Shown here piece by piece: positions 28,014 through 37,240 of a DNA stretch of 64,000 nucleotides. Each line of letters starts with the position of its first letter. Within the stretch, counting starts at the first letter, position 1. The stretch lies in assembly GCF_016100975.1 (NCBI RefSeq), contig NZ_JACFRN010000001.1, forward strand, positions 609,286 through 673,285, written 5' to 3'. Position numbers and translations under genes: made by a program. The notes beneath the pieces were generated by a model, which had not been told where the DNA came from, did not search any database, and saw only the letters and a list, made by a program, of their open reading frames with translations. This DNA is from Lactobacillus sp. W8174 (GTDB lineage: Bacteria; Bacillota; Bacilli; Lactobacillales; Lactobacillaceae).

Positions 28014-29198
28014 TTAATCTAAATGTGCTAATCGAACAACATCACGTTCAATCATCAATTCTTCATCAGTTGGAATAATTAGAGCTTTGATCTTTGAATC
28101 TGGTTTAGTAATAAACTTCTCGCCATTGGATTTATTAGCTTCTAAGTCTGGCTTTAAGCCGATGAATTCAAAGGATTTCATAACATTTTCACGAATACCT
28201 GAATCATGCTCCCCTACACCAGCGGTGAAAATAATCGCGTCTGCACCTTTCATTTCCACCATATAAGAACCAATATATTGGATGACACGATTTACAAAAA
28301 TAGCTCTTGCAAGATCAGCTTTTTTATCAGAATTATTCTCTAGGTCTCGCATATCAGAAGAAATTTCAGAAATTCCCAGCAGACCAGACTTATCATTTAA
28401 AATGTCAATCATTTCGTTAATATCAATATGATCTTTATTCATGATATATTGCAAAACAGACGGGTCAACGTCACCTGAGCGAGTACCCATCGTAATGCCA
28501 GCTAATGGAGTGAAGCCCATAGATGTATCAAAAGATTTGCCATCTTTAACTGCAGTAATTGAAGCTCCTGAACCAAGGTGACAAACAATCAGTCTCAAAT
28601 CTTTGGCATCCTTACCAAGCATTTGAGCAGCACGACCAACAATATAACGAACGGAAGTGCCATGAGCACCATACTTGCGCACACCATATTTTTCATAATA
28701 TTGATAGGGAATTGAGTACATATAATGTACGGGATCCAAAGTCTGATGGAATGAAGTATCAAAAACGCCTACTTCTGGAACACCAGGCAGTAATTTCATA
28801 AAGGCTTCAATACCTTTACCTTCAGCTGGATTATGAAGTGGTGCATATTCCTTCAAATCATAAACTTTTTGTAGATTTTTCTTATCAATTAGAGCAGAAT
28901 CTTTAAAGTCTTCTCCTCCCGCAACTATTCTATGACCAACCCCTACAATTTCACTCAAATCGCTAATCACATGATATTCTTTTAAAGCCTTAAGCAGCAA
29001 ATTAACAGCAGTTTCCTGATCTGGAATTGCCACATCCTCAGTGTGTTTTTCACCATTAGCCAATTCAATTTCAAAGGAAGAGCCATCAATACCAACTCTG
29101 TCAGCAAGTCCACTAGCTAAGACCTTTTCTTCAGGTAACGCAAACAACTTATATTTAAATGAAGAACTGCCTGAGTTGATTGCTAAAACTTTTTTCAT
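28014..29198 (-). CDS. ackA: Acetate kinase
   Basis: Makes ATP and acetate from acetyl phosphate, 394 residues as expected. Signatures are LAINSGSSSFKYKL at the N-terminus, the second family motif around FDTSFHQTL (near residue 175), HLGSGASITAVKDGKS (near 205), and FTAGVGEHDSGIR (near 325). It lies 43 nt downstream of the YtxK-like methyltransferase gene, after the comG operon. This comG-methyltransferase-ackA order is familiar from lactobacilli. Its terminator follows directly. Confidence 0.97.
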   Translation of the reverse strand: MKKVLAINSGSSSFKYKLFALPEEKVLASGLADRVGIDGSSFEIELANGEKHTEDVAIPDQETAVNLLLKALKEYHVISDLSEIVGVGHRIVAGGEDFKDSALIDKKNLQKVYDLKEYAPLHNPAEGKGIEAFMKLLPGVPEVGVFDTSFHQTLDPVHYMYSIPYQYYEKYGVRKYGAHGTSVRYIVGRAAQMLGKDAKDLRLIVCHLGSGASITAVKDGKSFDTSMGFTPLAGITMGTRSGDVDPSVLQYIMNKDHIDINEMIDILNDKSGLLGISEISSDMRDLENNSDKKADLARAIFVNRVIQYIGSYMVEMKGADAIIFTAGVGEHDSGIRENVMKSFEFIGLKPDLEANKSNGEKFITKPDSKIKALIIPTDEELMIERDVVRLAHLD

Positions 29199-29241
29199 AA
29201 ATCTAATTCCTCCATAAACATGACTTTATAAATTTCACAAA

Positions 29242-30243
29242 TCAATTAATGTTTTTAGTATACCACTCATTTAGTTTGACATTAAGCTTTATTAGGTCCT
29301 GTTCACTCTTAAATGAGTCTAACTTTGTGAGAAAAACTTCACTATTTCTGGCATTTTTTCCATGATTTTGAAAAACTAAAATTGATTTTTGATTAAATTT
29401 ATTCTGAAAGGCACTATCAGGTAACTCAATTATTGCACGCAAAAAAACCTTATCACTTAGCCATGGCATAAAGTCACTACCACCCTTGCCAGACAAAATA
29501 TTTTGAGGCACTATCAGGAAAGCATAGCCACCGGCTTTAAGATTTTTAATGATCTGTTCAATAAATAAAAGGTGAGCAAGCGAGTGACCATTTTCAGATT
29601 TGGTAGCAAAATTTTTAGCATTTTTATCAAGTGGATAATAGCCAACTGGCAAATCGCTTACTACAACATCAGGGCTTTTAAACATCCATGGAGTTAAAGC
29701 ATCCTGGCAAAACATTTCAATATTAATATCATTCAAATGAGCTTCAATATCAGCAAAACTTAACATTTCTTCATCATTGTCAATACCATAAAGTTCAAAA
29801 TTAGACTTTGAGTGATTAGCACTTTTTAACTGACTGATTACAGAAAATAATAAATTCCCAGTTCCAATTGCAGGATCAACAATTGTCAATTTTTCTTTTG
29901 GTAAAAGTTTTAACATAAACATTGCAATTACTGTTGAAATCGCAGGCGGTGTTGGCATTTGATTGACATCCAATCCATCCTCATTAACCGCTTTTAAAGT
30001 TAAATAGGTAAAAATCTGCAGCTTTAATTTATTGGAAAGTTTATTATAATTTAATTTTGCATATTTTTGACTCAATTCTTGAACAGCTTTTTTATCGGGA
30101 GCACCCAGCTCAACCTTAATTTGATTATTTTCAAGGTTATCAAAAGTTTCCGTCAGAGCATCTCCAAACGAGACATTTAATGCCTCTTGTAAACAGTTAA
30201 CACAGTCTAAGAAATCATTAAACAGTTTTTCAATTTTATCCAT
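29242..30243 (-). CDS. YtxK-like class I SAM-dependent methyltransferase
   Basis: 333 residues with an N6-adenine-methylase-type fold. The SAM-binding motif is IVDPAIGTGNLLFSVI (near residue 125). The catalytic motif position reads VVSDLPVGYYPLD rather than the NPPY of true DNA methylases, as in YtxK proteins. A helical N-terminal domain covers about 1-100. No restriction partner is nearby. The start has AAGGGG 8 nt upstream. It lies between comGG and ackA, a position conserved in many lactobacilli. The methylated substrate is unknown. Confidence 0.88.
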   Translation of the reverse strand: MDKIEKLFNDFLDCVNCLQEALNVSFGDALTETFDNLENNQIKVELGAPDKKAVQELSQKYAKLNYNKLSNKLKLQIFTYLTLKAVNEDGLDVNQMPTPPAISTVIAMFMLKLLPKEKLTIVDPAIGTGNLLFSVISQLKSANHSKSNFELYGIDNDEEMLSFADIEAHLNDINIEMFCQDALTPWMFKSPDVVVSDLPVGYYPLDKNAKNFATKSENGHSLAHLLFIEQIIKNLKAGGYAFLIVPQNILSGKGGSDFMPWLSDKVFLRAIIELPDSAFQNKFNQKSILVFQNHGKNARNSEVFLTKLDSFKSEQDLIKLNVKLNEWYTKNIN

Positions 30244-30303
30244 TGCTTATTCCCCTTATCTCTTAAACATTTTAATAGAAAAAAGGTAATTAGAGCAAGA
30301 GAA

Positions 30304-30462
30304 TCAATCATTAATTAAATATTCAATTAATAAAAAATCATTTTCCATACTCTCTTGATAAATATCCAGATAAAATTGAATAAAAATTAAACAAGTGATT
30401 AATACCAGAATACTGCTCAGAAACGCATTAGCTTTTAGTCTTATGCTTTTGCTTTTGATCAT
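30304..30462 (-). CDS. comGG: ComGG-like minor pseudopilin (52 codons)
   Basis: This small gene overlaps the end of comGF: ATG at 30462-30460, TGA at 30306-30304. It has AAGGA about 6 nt upstream. The protein begins MIKSKSIRLKANAFLSSILV and has one hydrophobic helix (about 13-31), then an acidic tail, which is the layout of ComGG in lactobacilli. ComGG lacks the classic pre-pilin cleavage site and caps the pseudopilus with ComGE and ComGF (family knowledge). It is shorter than the Bacillus protein (about 124) but similar to short lactobacillar forms. Assignment rests on position, overlap and topology. Confidence 0.65.
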   Translation of the reverse strand: MIKSKSIRLKANAFLSSILVLITCLIFIQFYLDIYQESMENDFLLIEYLIND

Positions 30463-30979
30463 TTAATTCCTTCTCTTTATTCTTTGGTCTAGAGCCAAAT
30501 TTAAAATACAACTCTGATGTTCTGCCATCTGCTTCCGTAACTTTTATTTTCAACAATCTATTTGCAGTGGTAAAACTAGACTTATTTACATTTAATAATA
30601 GCGGCATGTGTCCGCCTTCAGGAGTAGTAACGCGCAACATCTTTTTATATTGTGTCAAACGATATATTGTATCTTTTCCCTGCGCATCGCTCTTTTTAAA
30701 AACTGCCTTTTCAGAATTGGATCGCTCTGGTAAAGTATATATTCTTTCATTTTGTTTCTCTTTAATAAACCGGTTGAGCTGCACATAAGAAAATACAACG
30801 TCATCTGTTCGATGCTGAACTTTATTTGCTAGAGTAAGACTTTTTACTAAATTTTGTAAAATGAGAACTACTAATAGCGTCACAAAGACTGCAAATACAG
30901 CTTCTGCCAAAATAAAACCTTTAGTATTTAATTTTGTATATCTTTCTTTCTGATTCATCATAAATGCTATTATTACCAT
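30428..30979 (-). CDS. comGF: ComGF-like minor pseudopilin
   Basis: Up to 183 residues, with pre-pilin-like motif KGFILAEAVFAVFVTLLV near the N-terminus, then a soluble domain with a basic C-terminus (KNKEKELNDQKQKHKTKS region). The start is uncertain: ATG at 30979, 30961 or 30958 are all in frame and none has a strong ribosome binding site, so translation is probably coupled to comGE, which it overlaps by about 40-60 nt. It contributes to the competence pseudopilus that brings DNA to ComEA. It is the sixth gene of the comG operon. Confidence 0.85.
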   Translation of the reverse strand: MVIIAFMMNQKERYTKLNTKGFILAEAVFAVFVTLLVVLILQNLVKSLTLANKVQHRTDDVVFSYVQLNRFIKEKQNERIYTLPERSNSEKAVFKKSDAQGKDTIYRLTQYKKMLRVTTPEGGHMPLLLNVNKSSFTTANRLLKIKVTEADGRTSELYFKFGSRPKNKEKELNDQKQKHKTKS

Positions 30980-31199
30980 AAAGTTTATAAATATGATCGT
31001 GAATTAATATTCTTTTTATTTCATGCTTTTTCAAAACACTCCAAGCATATGTTCGGTCAGTTTTTTGCTCTACTCTGCGTTCGATTACTCTACTTTCTCT
31101 AATAGTTAATGCTAAAGTTGTAACACTAATTAATGCAATCATTAAACCAACCATACTCTCTGCCATCATAAAACCGCTTTTTTTCCTATTTATCATCAA
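30921..31199 (-). CDS. comGE: ComGE-like minor pseudopilin
   Basis: 92 residues starting MMINRKKSGFMMAESMVGL. The SG-FMMAESM segment is a pre-pilin cleavage motif with Glu at +5, followed by a hydrophobic helix (to about 30) and a charged domain. It overlaps comGD upstream (14 nt) and comGF downstream. ComGE is assigned by position after comGD and by the motif. It probably forms part of the pilus tip complex. Confidence 0.82.
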   Translation of the reverse strand: MMINRKKSGFMMAESMVGLMIALISVTTLALTIRESRVIERRVEQKTDRTYAWSVLKKHEIKRILIHDHIYKLYGNNSIYDESERKIYKIKY

Positions 31200-31617
31200 T
31201 TGCTCGTCCCCAAGTCATTTGCAACTTCACTCTTCTTGTATATTGATGGTTAGTAACAGTAATTGTGTGAGGCGGTAACGAGCCACTAATTGAAATTTTT
31301 AATAGACTTAAGTTACTTATACTTATTTGCGGTTTCATTTTTATTATCTGCGGCTTTTTTCCACCAATAATTATCAATTTTTTTGACGGAGGATAATATC
31401 TGACTATACTTGTCCGATTTTGTATAGCTGATCTTCTTGCTGCATGTTCAATAGAGCTCTTAATTTCTTTAACTGTATTTTCCAGTATTAGTTTTTCTCT
31501 ATATTCATTTATTTTTATAGCACCTAAACCGGCTAAACCAAGCGTAATAGTGAGGGTAACAACCATTTCAACTAGAGTAAAACCCTGTAACTTAGACTTA
31601 TTTAGCATTTCTTTCAA
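31186..31617 (-). CDS. comGD: ComGD-like minor pseudopilin
   Basis: 143 residues. Pre-pilin peptide MKEMLNKSKLQG is followed by FTLVEMVVTLTITLGLAG, the type IV pilin N-methylation and hydrophobic segment, then a beta-rich globular domain ending RRVKLQMTWGRAIDDK. It overlaps comGC by 20 nt. It is cleaved and methylated by the ComC peptidase, which is not encoded in this window. Confidence 0.88.
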   Translation of the reverse strand: MKEMLNKSKLQGFTLVEMVVTLTITLGLAGLGAIKINEYREKLILENTVKEIKSSIEHAARRSAIQNRTSIVRYYPPSKKLIIIGGKKPQIIKMKPQISISNLSLLKISISGSLPPHTITVTNHQYTRRVKLQMTWGRAIDDK

Positions 31618-31936
31618 CTACACCATCAGTAACCGTATAGTTTTTAGACTTTGAGAATTGTTTCTTCGTTAAGTAGCCATCATCAAACATATTTTGAAAG
31701 TTAATTTCTTTACCATTACGGTCTTTATCATCCTCATAAAGTGTAGCTTGAGTTTGCAAGGTTATTTTAAAAGCATCATTAGTCCTTTCATTTGCACTAT
31801 TTTTCTGCTTAGTTAAATTTGGTGCAATGATTATAAGCAGCATCACTATGATTGCAACCACTACTACCATTTCAATCAAAGTAAAGCCTTTTACCTTACG
31901 TTTATCAGTTGTAGATTTTGTTATGATGTTTTTCAC
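31598..31936 (-). CDS. comGC: ComGC major pseudopilin
   Basis: 112 residues, the usual ComGC size. Pre-pilin leader ends KVKG before FTLIEMVVVVAIIVMLLIII, and the mature protein is short with a charged C-terminal region (GYLTKKQFSKSKNYTVTDG). It is the main subunit of the competence pseudopilus. It lies 9 nt after comGB and overlaps comGD by 20 nt. Confidence 0.93.
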   Translation of the reverse strand: MKNIITKSTTDKRKVKGFTLIEMVVVVAIIVMLLIIIAPNLTKQKNSANERTNDAFKITLQTQATLYEDDKDRNGKEINFQNMFDDGYLTKKQFSKSKNYTVTDGVVERNAK

Positions 31937-31945
31937 TTTTTCCTC

Positions 31946-32950
31946 CTATATTTCCTGCATCATTGCATACATTGGCAATAAAAGTTTCAAATATAATCCA
32001 ATAATGCATAAACCGATTAAAATAAAACAAATGGGTTGAACATTTACTATTAGTTTTTCTATTTTTTGTGTTAGATCGTTAAAAAAAGAACGTCCTAATA
32101 ATAAAAACTTCTTACTCAAGTCATCTCTTGTTGATCCGGCTTTTAATAGCAATAAAATTTCATTAGGCAAAAATTGCTCTTTTTTTATGATTTCTTCAGG
32201 ATTCATCCCCTTAGCCAGCTGTTTTCCAACCTTTTTTCCTACATATTGCTGTAAAGATCCCTTAACTTGCATAGCTGAATAGTCACAAATCTTTTGCAAG
32301 GAAAAGCCACTAGACAGTAGTAGTCCGGTGTCATAGATCAAGATATATTTCACATAAATTTGAATTAACGGCCCAACAATTGGAAAGCTACTAAGTCTCT
32401 TCAAAGAGCGATAATCTTGTTTTCTCAATAAGAAAATCATTCTACTCATGAAATAAACTAAACTTAAACTCAAAATTAATAAAAGCAATAACAGATAGTC
32501 TCCAGTATGTTCGCCAGATTCAGCAAACTGATTAGATACAAAAGTTTGCATAAATAACAGAAGAAAAATCATCATTAACACTAAAATGAAAGGGTATGTC
32601 ATTTCAGATTTCAACTTTTTTATTTGCTCCTGTTTCAAACGAGTAAGAGTCGCAATTTGGGTTAAACATTCAATTAGGTTTCCCTGTACCATTGATAGCT
32701 CAATCTGAGTAGCAATAGTCTTGGAAAAACCCAAATTCAACATTTCAGAACTTAGTTTCTTTCCTGACCTAATTCTTTTACTTAACCTATTAAATAAAAT
32801 CTTCTTTTTAGGCCATATTATTGGCATCATTTCCAAACTCGTATTTAATGAAAAACCATTTGACAAACTATTTTGCAAATATTCAAGAAATTCTAAGCGC
32901 TCTTTATTTGATAATTTATCCTGCCTGAAATTTTTCAAAGACTTGTTCAC
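31946..32950 (-). CDS. comGB: ComGB pseudopilus assembly membrane protein
   Basis: 334 residues of the T2SS F/PilC family, with two T2SSF domains. The first is cytoplasmic (about 15-110), followed by a membrane helix near 122-142, a second near 155-170, the second cytoplasmic domain, and a C-terminal helix near 305-330. It is the inner-membrane platform driven by ComGA. It overlaps comGA by 35 nt. A slightly short form of the family (usually about 340-400). Confidence 0.92.
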   Translation of the reverse strand: MNKSLKNFRQDKLSNKERLEFLEYLQNSLSNGFSLNTSLEMMPIIWPKKKILFNRLSKRIRSGKKLSSEMLNLGFSKTIATQIELSMVQGNLIECLTQIATLTRLKQEQIKKLKSEMTYPFILVLMMIFLLLFMQTFVSNQFAESGEHTGDYLLLLLLILSLSLVYFMSRMIFLLRKQDYRSLKRLSSFPIVGPLIQIYVKYILIYDTGLLLSSGFSLQKICDYSAMQVKGSLQQYVGKKVGKQLAKGMNPEEIIKKEQFLPNEILLLLKAGSTRDDLSKKFLLLGRSFFNDLTQKIEKLIVNVQPICFILIGLCIIGLYLKLLLPMYAMMQEI

Positions 32951-33890
32951 TAATTTTATTCCTCTCCCTTAACGTGACCAAATTGTGATGCCAATTAACA
33001 TAATCACCTCGCTTATGCTTGCTTATGTCCGCTTGTAATTGGCGGCCACTATCAATGTCCATTAAGCAGGCAAAACCCTTGTCAGTTGGTAATAGTCGTT
33101 GATAACTAACCGCGGTCAGGCAGTTATAAAGATCTGCCGTGTTAATCTGTAGACTTTCTAATCTCGAAATGGTCTGCAGAGTACTCTTAGCATGGACTGT
33201 TGCTAAAACAAGATGGCCACTTAAAGCCGCATCTACTGCAAGCCTAGCCGTTATTGCATTTCTGATTTCACCAATTATTAAAATATCTGGTCTATGACGT
33301 AATGCTGCCTCAAGCAATTTGGAATATGTAATTTCTGCTGTGAGATTAACCTGCGTTTGCAAAAAATTTATTTCATGTATTTCCACTGGATCTTCAATTG
33401 TCATGACCATCTGGTTCTGCCCAATCATTTTTGCCAAGTTATACATAGTTGTAGTCTTACCAGAGCCAGTTGGACCACTGGTGACTATTAAACCTCTTTG
33501 CTGTGCCAAAGTTTTCAGAATTTCTATTTGCTCATTAAAAAAATATTCACCTGTATTTATCTGATAAATAATTCTAATTACCAGTGATTCACAGTCATTA
33601 AAGTCTCCAATACTGGATAAACGCAGATAATATATTTGATCATGAAAATGATACTCAAAAGCTCCTACCTGTGGCCTACGATGTTCAGCAATATCCATTT
33701 GAGCAGCAAATTTCAAAAAATTGATCATTTCCTTGCCTTCATTTATAGAATATTCAGCTTGATTTTCTAAACCTGTTATTGTGCGGAATTTAACAACCAA
33801 ATTATCACCAACTATTAAAAAGAATATGTCACTCGAATGCTCATTTATCGCGTCTTCAATTAAAGAATTAGCAGCTTCTTTGATTTTCAT
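32916..33890 (-). CDS. comGA: ComGA secretion ATPase for DNA uptake
   Basis: 324-residue GspE/PilB-type ATPase powering pseudopilus assembly. Walker A is VTSGPTGSGKTTTMYNL (near residue 135), followed by the Asp box MTIEDPVEIHE, Walker B DILIIGEIRNAITARLAVDAALSGH, and the His box VLATVHAKST. The start is ATG at 33890, with a perfect AAAGGAGG 6 nt upstream, 30 codons downstream of the longest possible frame. It is the first gene of comGA-GB-GC-GD-GE-GF-GG, all overlapping or nearly so. No clear ComX-type cin box was identified upstream. Confidence 0.95.
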   Translation of the reverse strand: MKIKEAANSLIEDAINEHSSDIFFLIVGDNLVVKFRTITGLENQAEYSINEGKEMINFLKFAAQMDIAEHRRPQVGAFEYHFHDQIYYLRLSSIGDFNDCESLVIRIIYQINTGEYFFNEQIEILKTLAQQRGLIVTSGPTGSGKTTTMYNLAKMIGQNQMVMTIEDPVEIHEINFLQTQVNLTAEITYSKLLEAALRHRPDILIIGEIRNAITARLAVDAALSGHLVLATVHAKSTLQTISRLESLQINTADLYNCLTAVSYQRLLPTDKGFACLMDIDSGRQLQADISKHKRGDYVNWHHNLVTLRERNKISEQVFEKFQAG

Positions 33891-34216
33891 AAAAAACCTC
33901 CTTTCCTTGCGACCATAATTAATTACGCAAAAAAGCAAACTTTTTTCAGATATATTCAAAAAAACTAGAAATCTTCTCAATTAAATTTATAAAATAGATA
34001 TAAATAATTATTCAAGCTTTGACTATACTTTATTTTCTCAAACAAAAAAGCAGCACCAAAGTGCTGCTTTTACCCATTAAATACTTTACTGAACTGCATT
34101 TAACACATACTTATTTAGATAGAAAAATTTTTTATTAATATGAATAAACACTAGGAATAATAAAATCATATATTTGCAGTTAATTAAGTAGTATTTAACG
34201 CTTGAGCTTATTGACC
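33891..34216. other. Gap upstream of comGA containing the surface-protein terminator
   Basis: Holds the terminator at 34047-34071 and the comG promoter region. A weak minus-strand promoter candidate (TTGAAT, 17 nt, TTATAA) lies near 34014-33986. No gene is seen. Confidence 0.45.
34047..34071 (-). terminator. Terminator of the LPQTG surface protein gene
   Basis: AAAGCAGCAC and GTGCTGCTTT with a CAAA loop, followed on the minus strand by TTTTTTG. It is about 145 nt after the gene's stop. Confidence 0.8.
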
Positions 34217-37200
34217 TCACTCTCCTTTCTTTTTACGGATGCCTAAAGCACCTGTAATTGAACCGAAGAGTGATATTATTCCTGCTACTAAGAGTGAACT
34301 TTCCAATGAATCTTTTTGACCAGTTTGAGGTAATTTGTTTTTGTTAGAATTTATTTTTTGATTTTTTGAGGGAACATAAGGAGTTTTATTTACTAAGTGT
34401 ACAACTTGTTCATTTTCTTTTACCGGAACAAGATGTGGTCTTTTTACAGAATCTTTTTTATCAGGAGATTGTGGTTTTGAATTATCGGTTGAAGGAATTT
34501 TTGAAACATCAGTTGGAGTACTATTATTATCTTGATTCGGATTTTTTTGCGAATTGTTTTTGGTATAAATGTAAATTATATTTTGAGGGGTATTATTAAA
34601 GTAACCAATTCTATTGCCTTTGCCATAGCTGAAGGTATAACCAGTAATTCGAATAGGCGAACTTATATAGCCGTCACCAATATTGCCAGACAAAACTTTA
34701 TCAGGAGCTATTTGCTGACCGTTTTCATCTTGGTAATGAATGGTAACATTAGCAGCTTTTACGGGAGCGTTTTCTCTACTTTTAACTGTAACTTTAATAT
34801 TAGCTTCTTTGGTGTTGCCACCTTCATCAGTATATGTATATTTTACCTGATAAGTTCCAGGAACATTATCATTAACTTTTCCTGTAACTTTCACTTGATT
34901 TATTTTTATCATATTTCCAAAAGCATCTGTACCACCATCAAAAGCTTCCTCTGGAGCCCACTTATGTCCTTGATTAATTGTAATATCGTGCGCCTTGATA
35001 CTTGCTTTACTTTCAACTACTTTTACTGTGGCTGTTTTCTTAATTGAGTGTCCTGTGGCATCCGTATATGCATATTCTACTTGGTATTCACCCGGCTTTT
35101 GTGGGTCAACAGACCCGTTAACTTGAAGATCTTTTATCTTCAAAGGATGACCATCAATATCTTTAGCACTAACAAAATTATTGTCCGGTTTCCAAGTTGA
35201 TGATGGACCAGAAACAATCACAGTATCCTTGGTTTCAATTGCCAATTGGTTAGCTAATACATTTACATTTGCATCAGCTTCTTTAATGTTTCCAGCTGCA
35301 TCTGTGTAAGTGTATTTCACTGGGTAGGTACCAGCTTTACTATTGTCAACAGTCCCGTTAACTTCGACCTGATCAAATTTAATTGGTTTTCCATCGACAT
35401 CAGTTCCGGCATCAAATGCAGTTTCAGGTGACCATTTATCTCCTTGATAAATAATTACGTCATGTGCTTTAATACTTGCCTTGCTTTCAACTACATGAAC
35501 TATAGCTTCGCTTTTTGCTACAAAGCCAGTTGAATCAGTATAGGTATATGTTAAGGTGTAATCACCCGCTTTACTTGTGTCAGCAATACCGGAAACTTTA
35601 ATGTCACTCAAATCAAGCTTTTCACCATCTTTGCCTACTAATTTATCAACATTATCTGCCATATTCCACTGACTATTTGGACCTGCTACAAAAGTAGTAT
35701 CTTTTGTTTTTATTTCAGACTGGTTATGTTTAACAGTAATTGTTCTGTGAAAAGTAACAACATTACCTGCATCATCTTTAACACTGTACTTAATTAAGTA
35801 TTCATCTTCCTGTGGCTTTTTGCCATCTGTTGGATAACCATTATAATCGGTTACTGTAATTTTATCGGTTAGTACCTTAGATCCTTCAAAAGCATAAACA
35901 TCCTTTTTTGCATCGTAATCTTGAGTGTCATAAATAACTGTATCAACGCCTCTAAAAAACGGAGTGTTCATGTCACCATCAACGTTTTGAAACAGAGAAG
36001 TATTTTTAAAATTTTTATACCATCCCGTTACATAATTTACATTGTTCACAGCATTAATTGTTTCTTCGGGCACATAGGCACGTAAAAACAAAGGATGCCA
36101 CAAGTTGTTTTTAACTAGATAATCACCTGCGTCAACTTCAATTTCATTATCAGTAATTGTCCATTTCAACAATGGATCATTAGTTATGTCAACAATTTCT
36201 CCATCTTTATCCATGAACAGATGGTAATGGTTTAAGTCAAATTTATCCTTAGATTTAATACCTAACTTAGCCCCTGCCTGTCCACCAATGGAAGCTTGAT
36301 AGTTGACTAGATAAGAAAAGAATAACGAACCTGATTTACTTTTATCATTAGGATTTCTAAAAACCAAATCGTTAGGTAATCTATTTGGAAGAGTTTCATT
36401 TGGATATTCATTCACATCATTTAGTTTAGCATTACCACCATTACCTGTGTCCCCATAACCGGGTATGCCTGAATTATTTCCGTTCTGATATCCATAAGGT
36501 TTGATGTAAACATTGTCAGTAAAAATTGTCTTACTTTTTCCTGCATTTTGGTAAGTAACTAAAACTTTCCCTGGAACAACATCTGGATCTTTAGTATTAG
36601 TGCCTTCTGGCTTATCCCAATCATATCCAGGATTTGCAGTAGCAAAATTTACAATAAAATTATATTCTCCAGCTAATAAATCATTATTAATACAAATATC
36701 ATAAGTACCATCATTATTATCAGTTACAGAAAAATCATTCTCATGTTGATTAATGGAAGCAAAGTTAAGAAATTTATTATGAGGAACACGAGAATCAGGT
36801 TGAACTTTTATTCTAAATTTAGTACCTTTAGGAATAACTTTATCGTCCATACTTGTATTTTTGACCTTAAATTTTAGCATGTATGCTTTATTACCAAAAT
36901 CAAGTGGCTTTTCTAATGCACTTTTAGGATCAGAAGTGACTGACACTGACATATACGACAAATCATCTGCATTTTGACTATCATTATTGCCAGTTCTAGT
37001 GGAATCCTGATTGTTTGCGACTGAATCAGATGGCTCATGGTCACTTTCACTATTGTCGTTCTTAGATTGATTCAAGTCTTTATTACTATCACCTATATCA
37101 TTTTTTTCTGTTTGAACATTCTGATTTGAATTTACTGTCTGGTCAGCTTTAACTTGATTAGTTTGTAAAGCAACACTAAGTAAACAAACAGGAACTGATA

Positions 37201-37240
37201 GGACAGTAGCTAACATTTTATTTTTATATCTTTTGTACAA
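34217..37240 (-). CDS. LPQTG-anchored surface protein with Ig-like repeats and MucBP domain
   Basis: 1007-residue cell-wall protein. The start is TTG at 37240, placed by GGAGG 8 nt upstream. Order: signal peptide (about 1-32, cut near KADQT), a Ser/Asn/Asp-rich low-complexity region (about 35-95), a large adhesin-like region (about 95-490), then a chain of about 75-residue Ig-like repeats (about 495-850) that alternate between two versions, a MucBP domain (about 855-920, ITGYTFSYGKGNRIGYF), a proline/serine-rich wall spacer, the sortase motif LPQTG, a hydrophobic helix and RKKKGE. It probably binds mucin or other host or plant glycans. The ligand of the N-terminal region cannot be told. Single gene with its own terminator. 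Confidence 0.9.
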   Translation of the reverse strand: MYKRYKNKMLATVLSVPVCLLSVALQTNQVKADQTVNSNQNVQTEKNDIGDSNKDLNQSKNDNSESDHEPSDSVANNQDSTRTGNNDSQNADDLSYMSVSVTSDPKSALEKPLDFGNKAYMLKFKVKNTSMDDKVIPKGTKFRIKVQPDSRVPHNKFLNFASINQHENDFSVTDNNDGTYDICINNDLLAGEYNFIVNFATANPGYDWDKPEGTNTKDPDVVPGKVLVTYQNAGKSKTIFTDNVYIKPYGYQNGNNSGIPGYGDTGNGGNAKLNDVNEYPNETLPNRLPNDLVFRNPNDKSKSGSLFFSYLVNYQASIGGQAGAKLGIKSKDKFDLNHYHLFMDKDGEIVDITNDPLLKWTITDNEIEVDAGDYLVKNNLWHPLFLRAYVPEETINAVNNVNYVTGWYKNFKNTSLFQNVDGDMNTPFFRGVDTVIYDTQDYDAKKDVYAFEGSKVLTDKITVTDYNGYPTDGKKPQEDEYLIKYSVKDDAGNVVTFHRTITVKHNQSEIKTKDTTFVAGPNSQWNMADNVDKLVGKDGEKLDLSDIKVSGIADTSKAGDYTLTYTYTDSTGFVAKSEAIVHVVESKASIKAHDVIIYQGDKWSPETAFDAGTDVDGKPIKFDQVEVNGTVDNSKAGTYPVKYTYTDAAGNIKEADANVNVLANQLAIETKDTVIVSGPSSTWKPDNNFVSAKDIDGHPLKIKDLQVNGSVDPQKPGEYQVEYAYTDATGHSIKKTATVKVVESKASIKAHDITINQGHKWAPEEAFDGGTDAFGNMIKINQVKVTGKVNDNVPGTYQVKYTYTDEGGNTKEANIKVTVKSRENAPVKAANVTIHYQDENGQQIAPDKVLSGNIGDGYISSPIRITGYTFSYGKGNRIGYFNNTPQNIIYIYTKNNSQKNPNQDNNSTPTDVSKIPSTDNSKPQSPDKKDSVKRPHLVPVKENEQVVHLVNKTPYVPSKNQKINSNKNKLPQTGQKDSLESSLLVAGIISLFGSITGALGIRKKKGE

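Noticed and set aside
33891..34046. ComX/SigH-type competence promoter in front of comGA
   Set aside because: No clear match to the TACGAATA box. Only a weak sigma-A-like pair was found, too weak to list.
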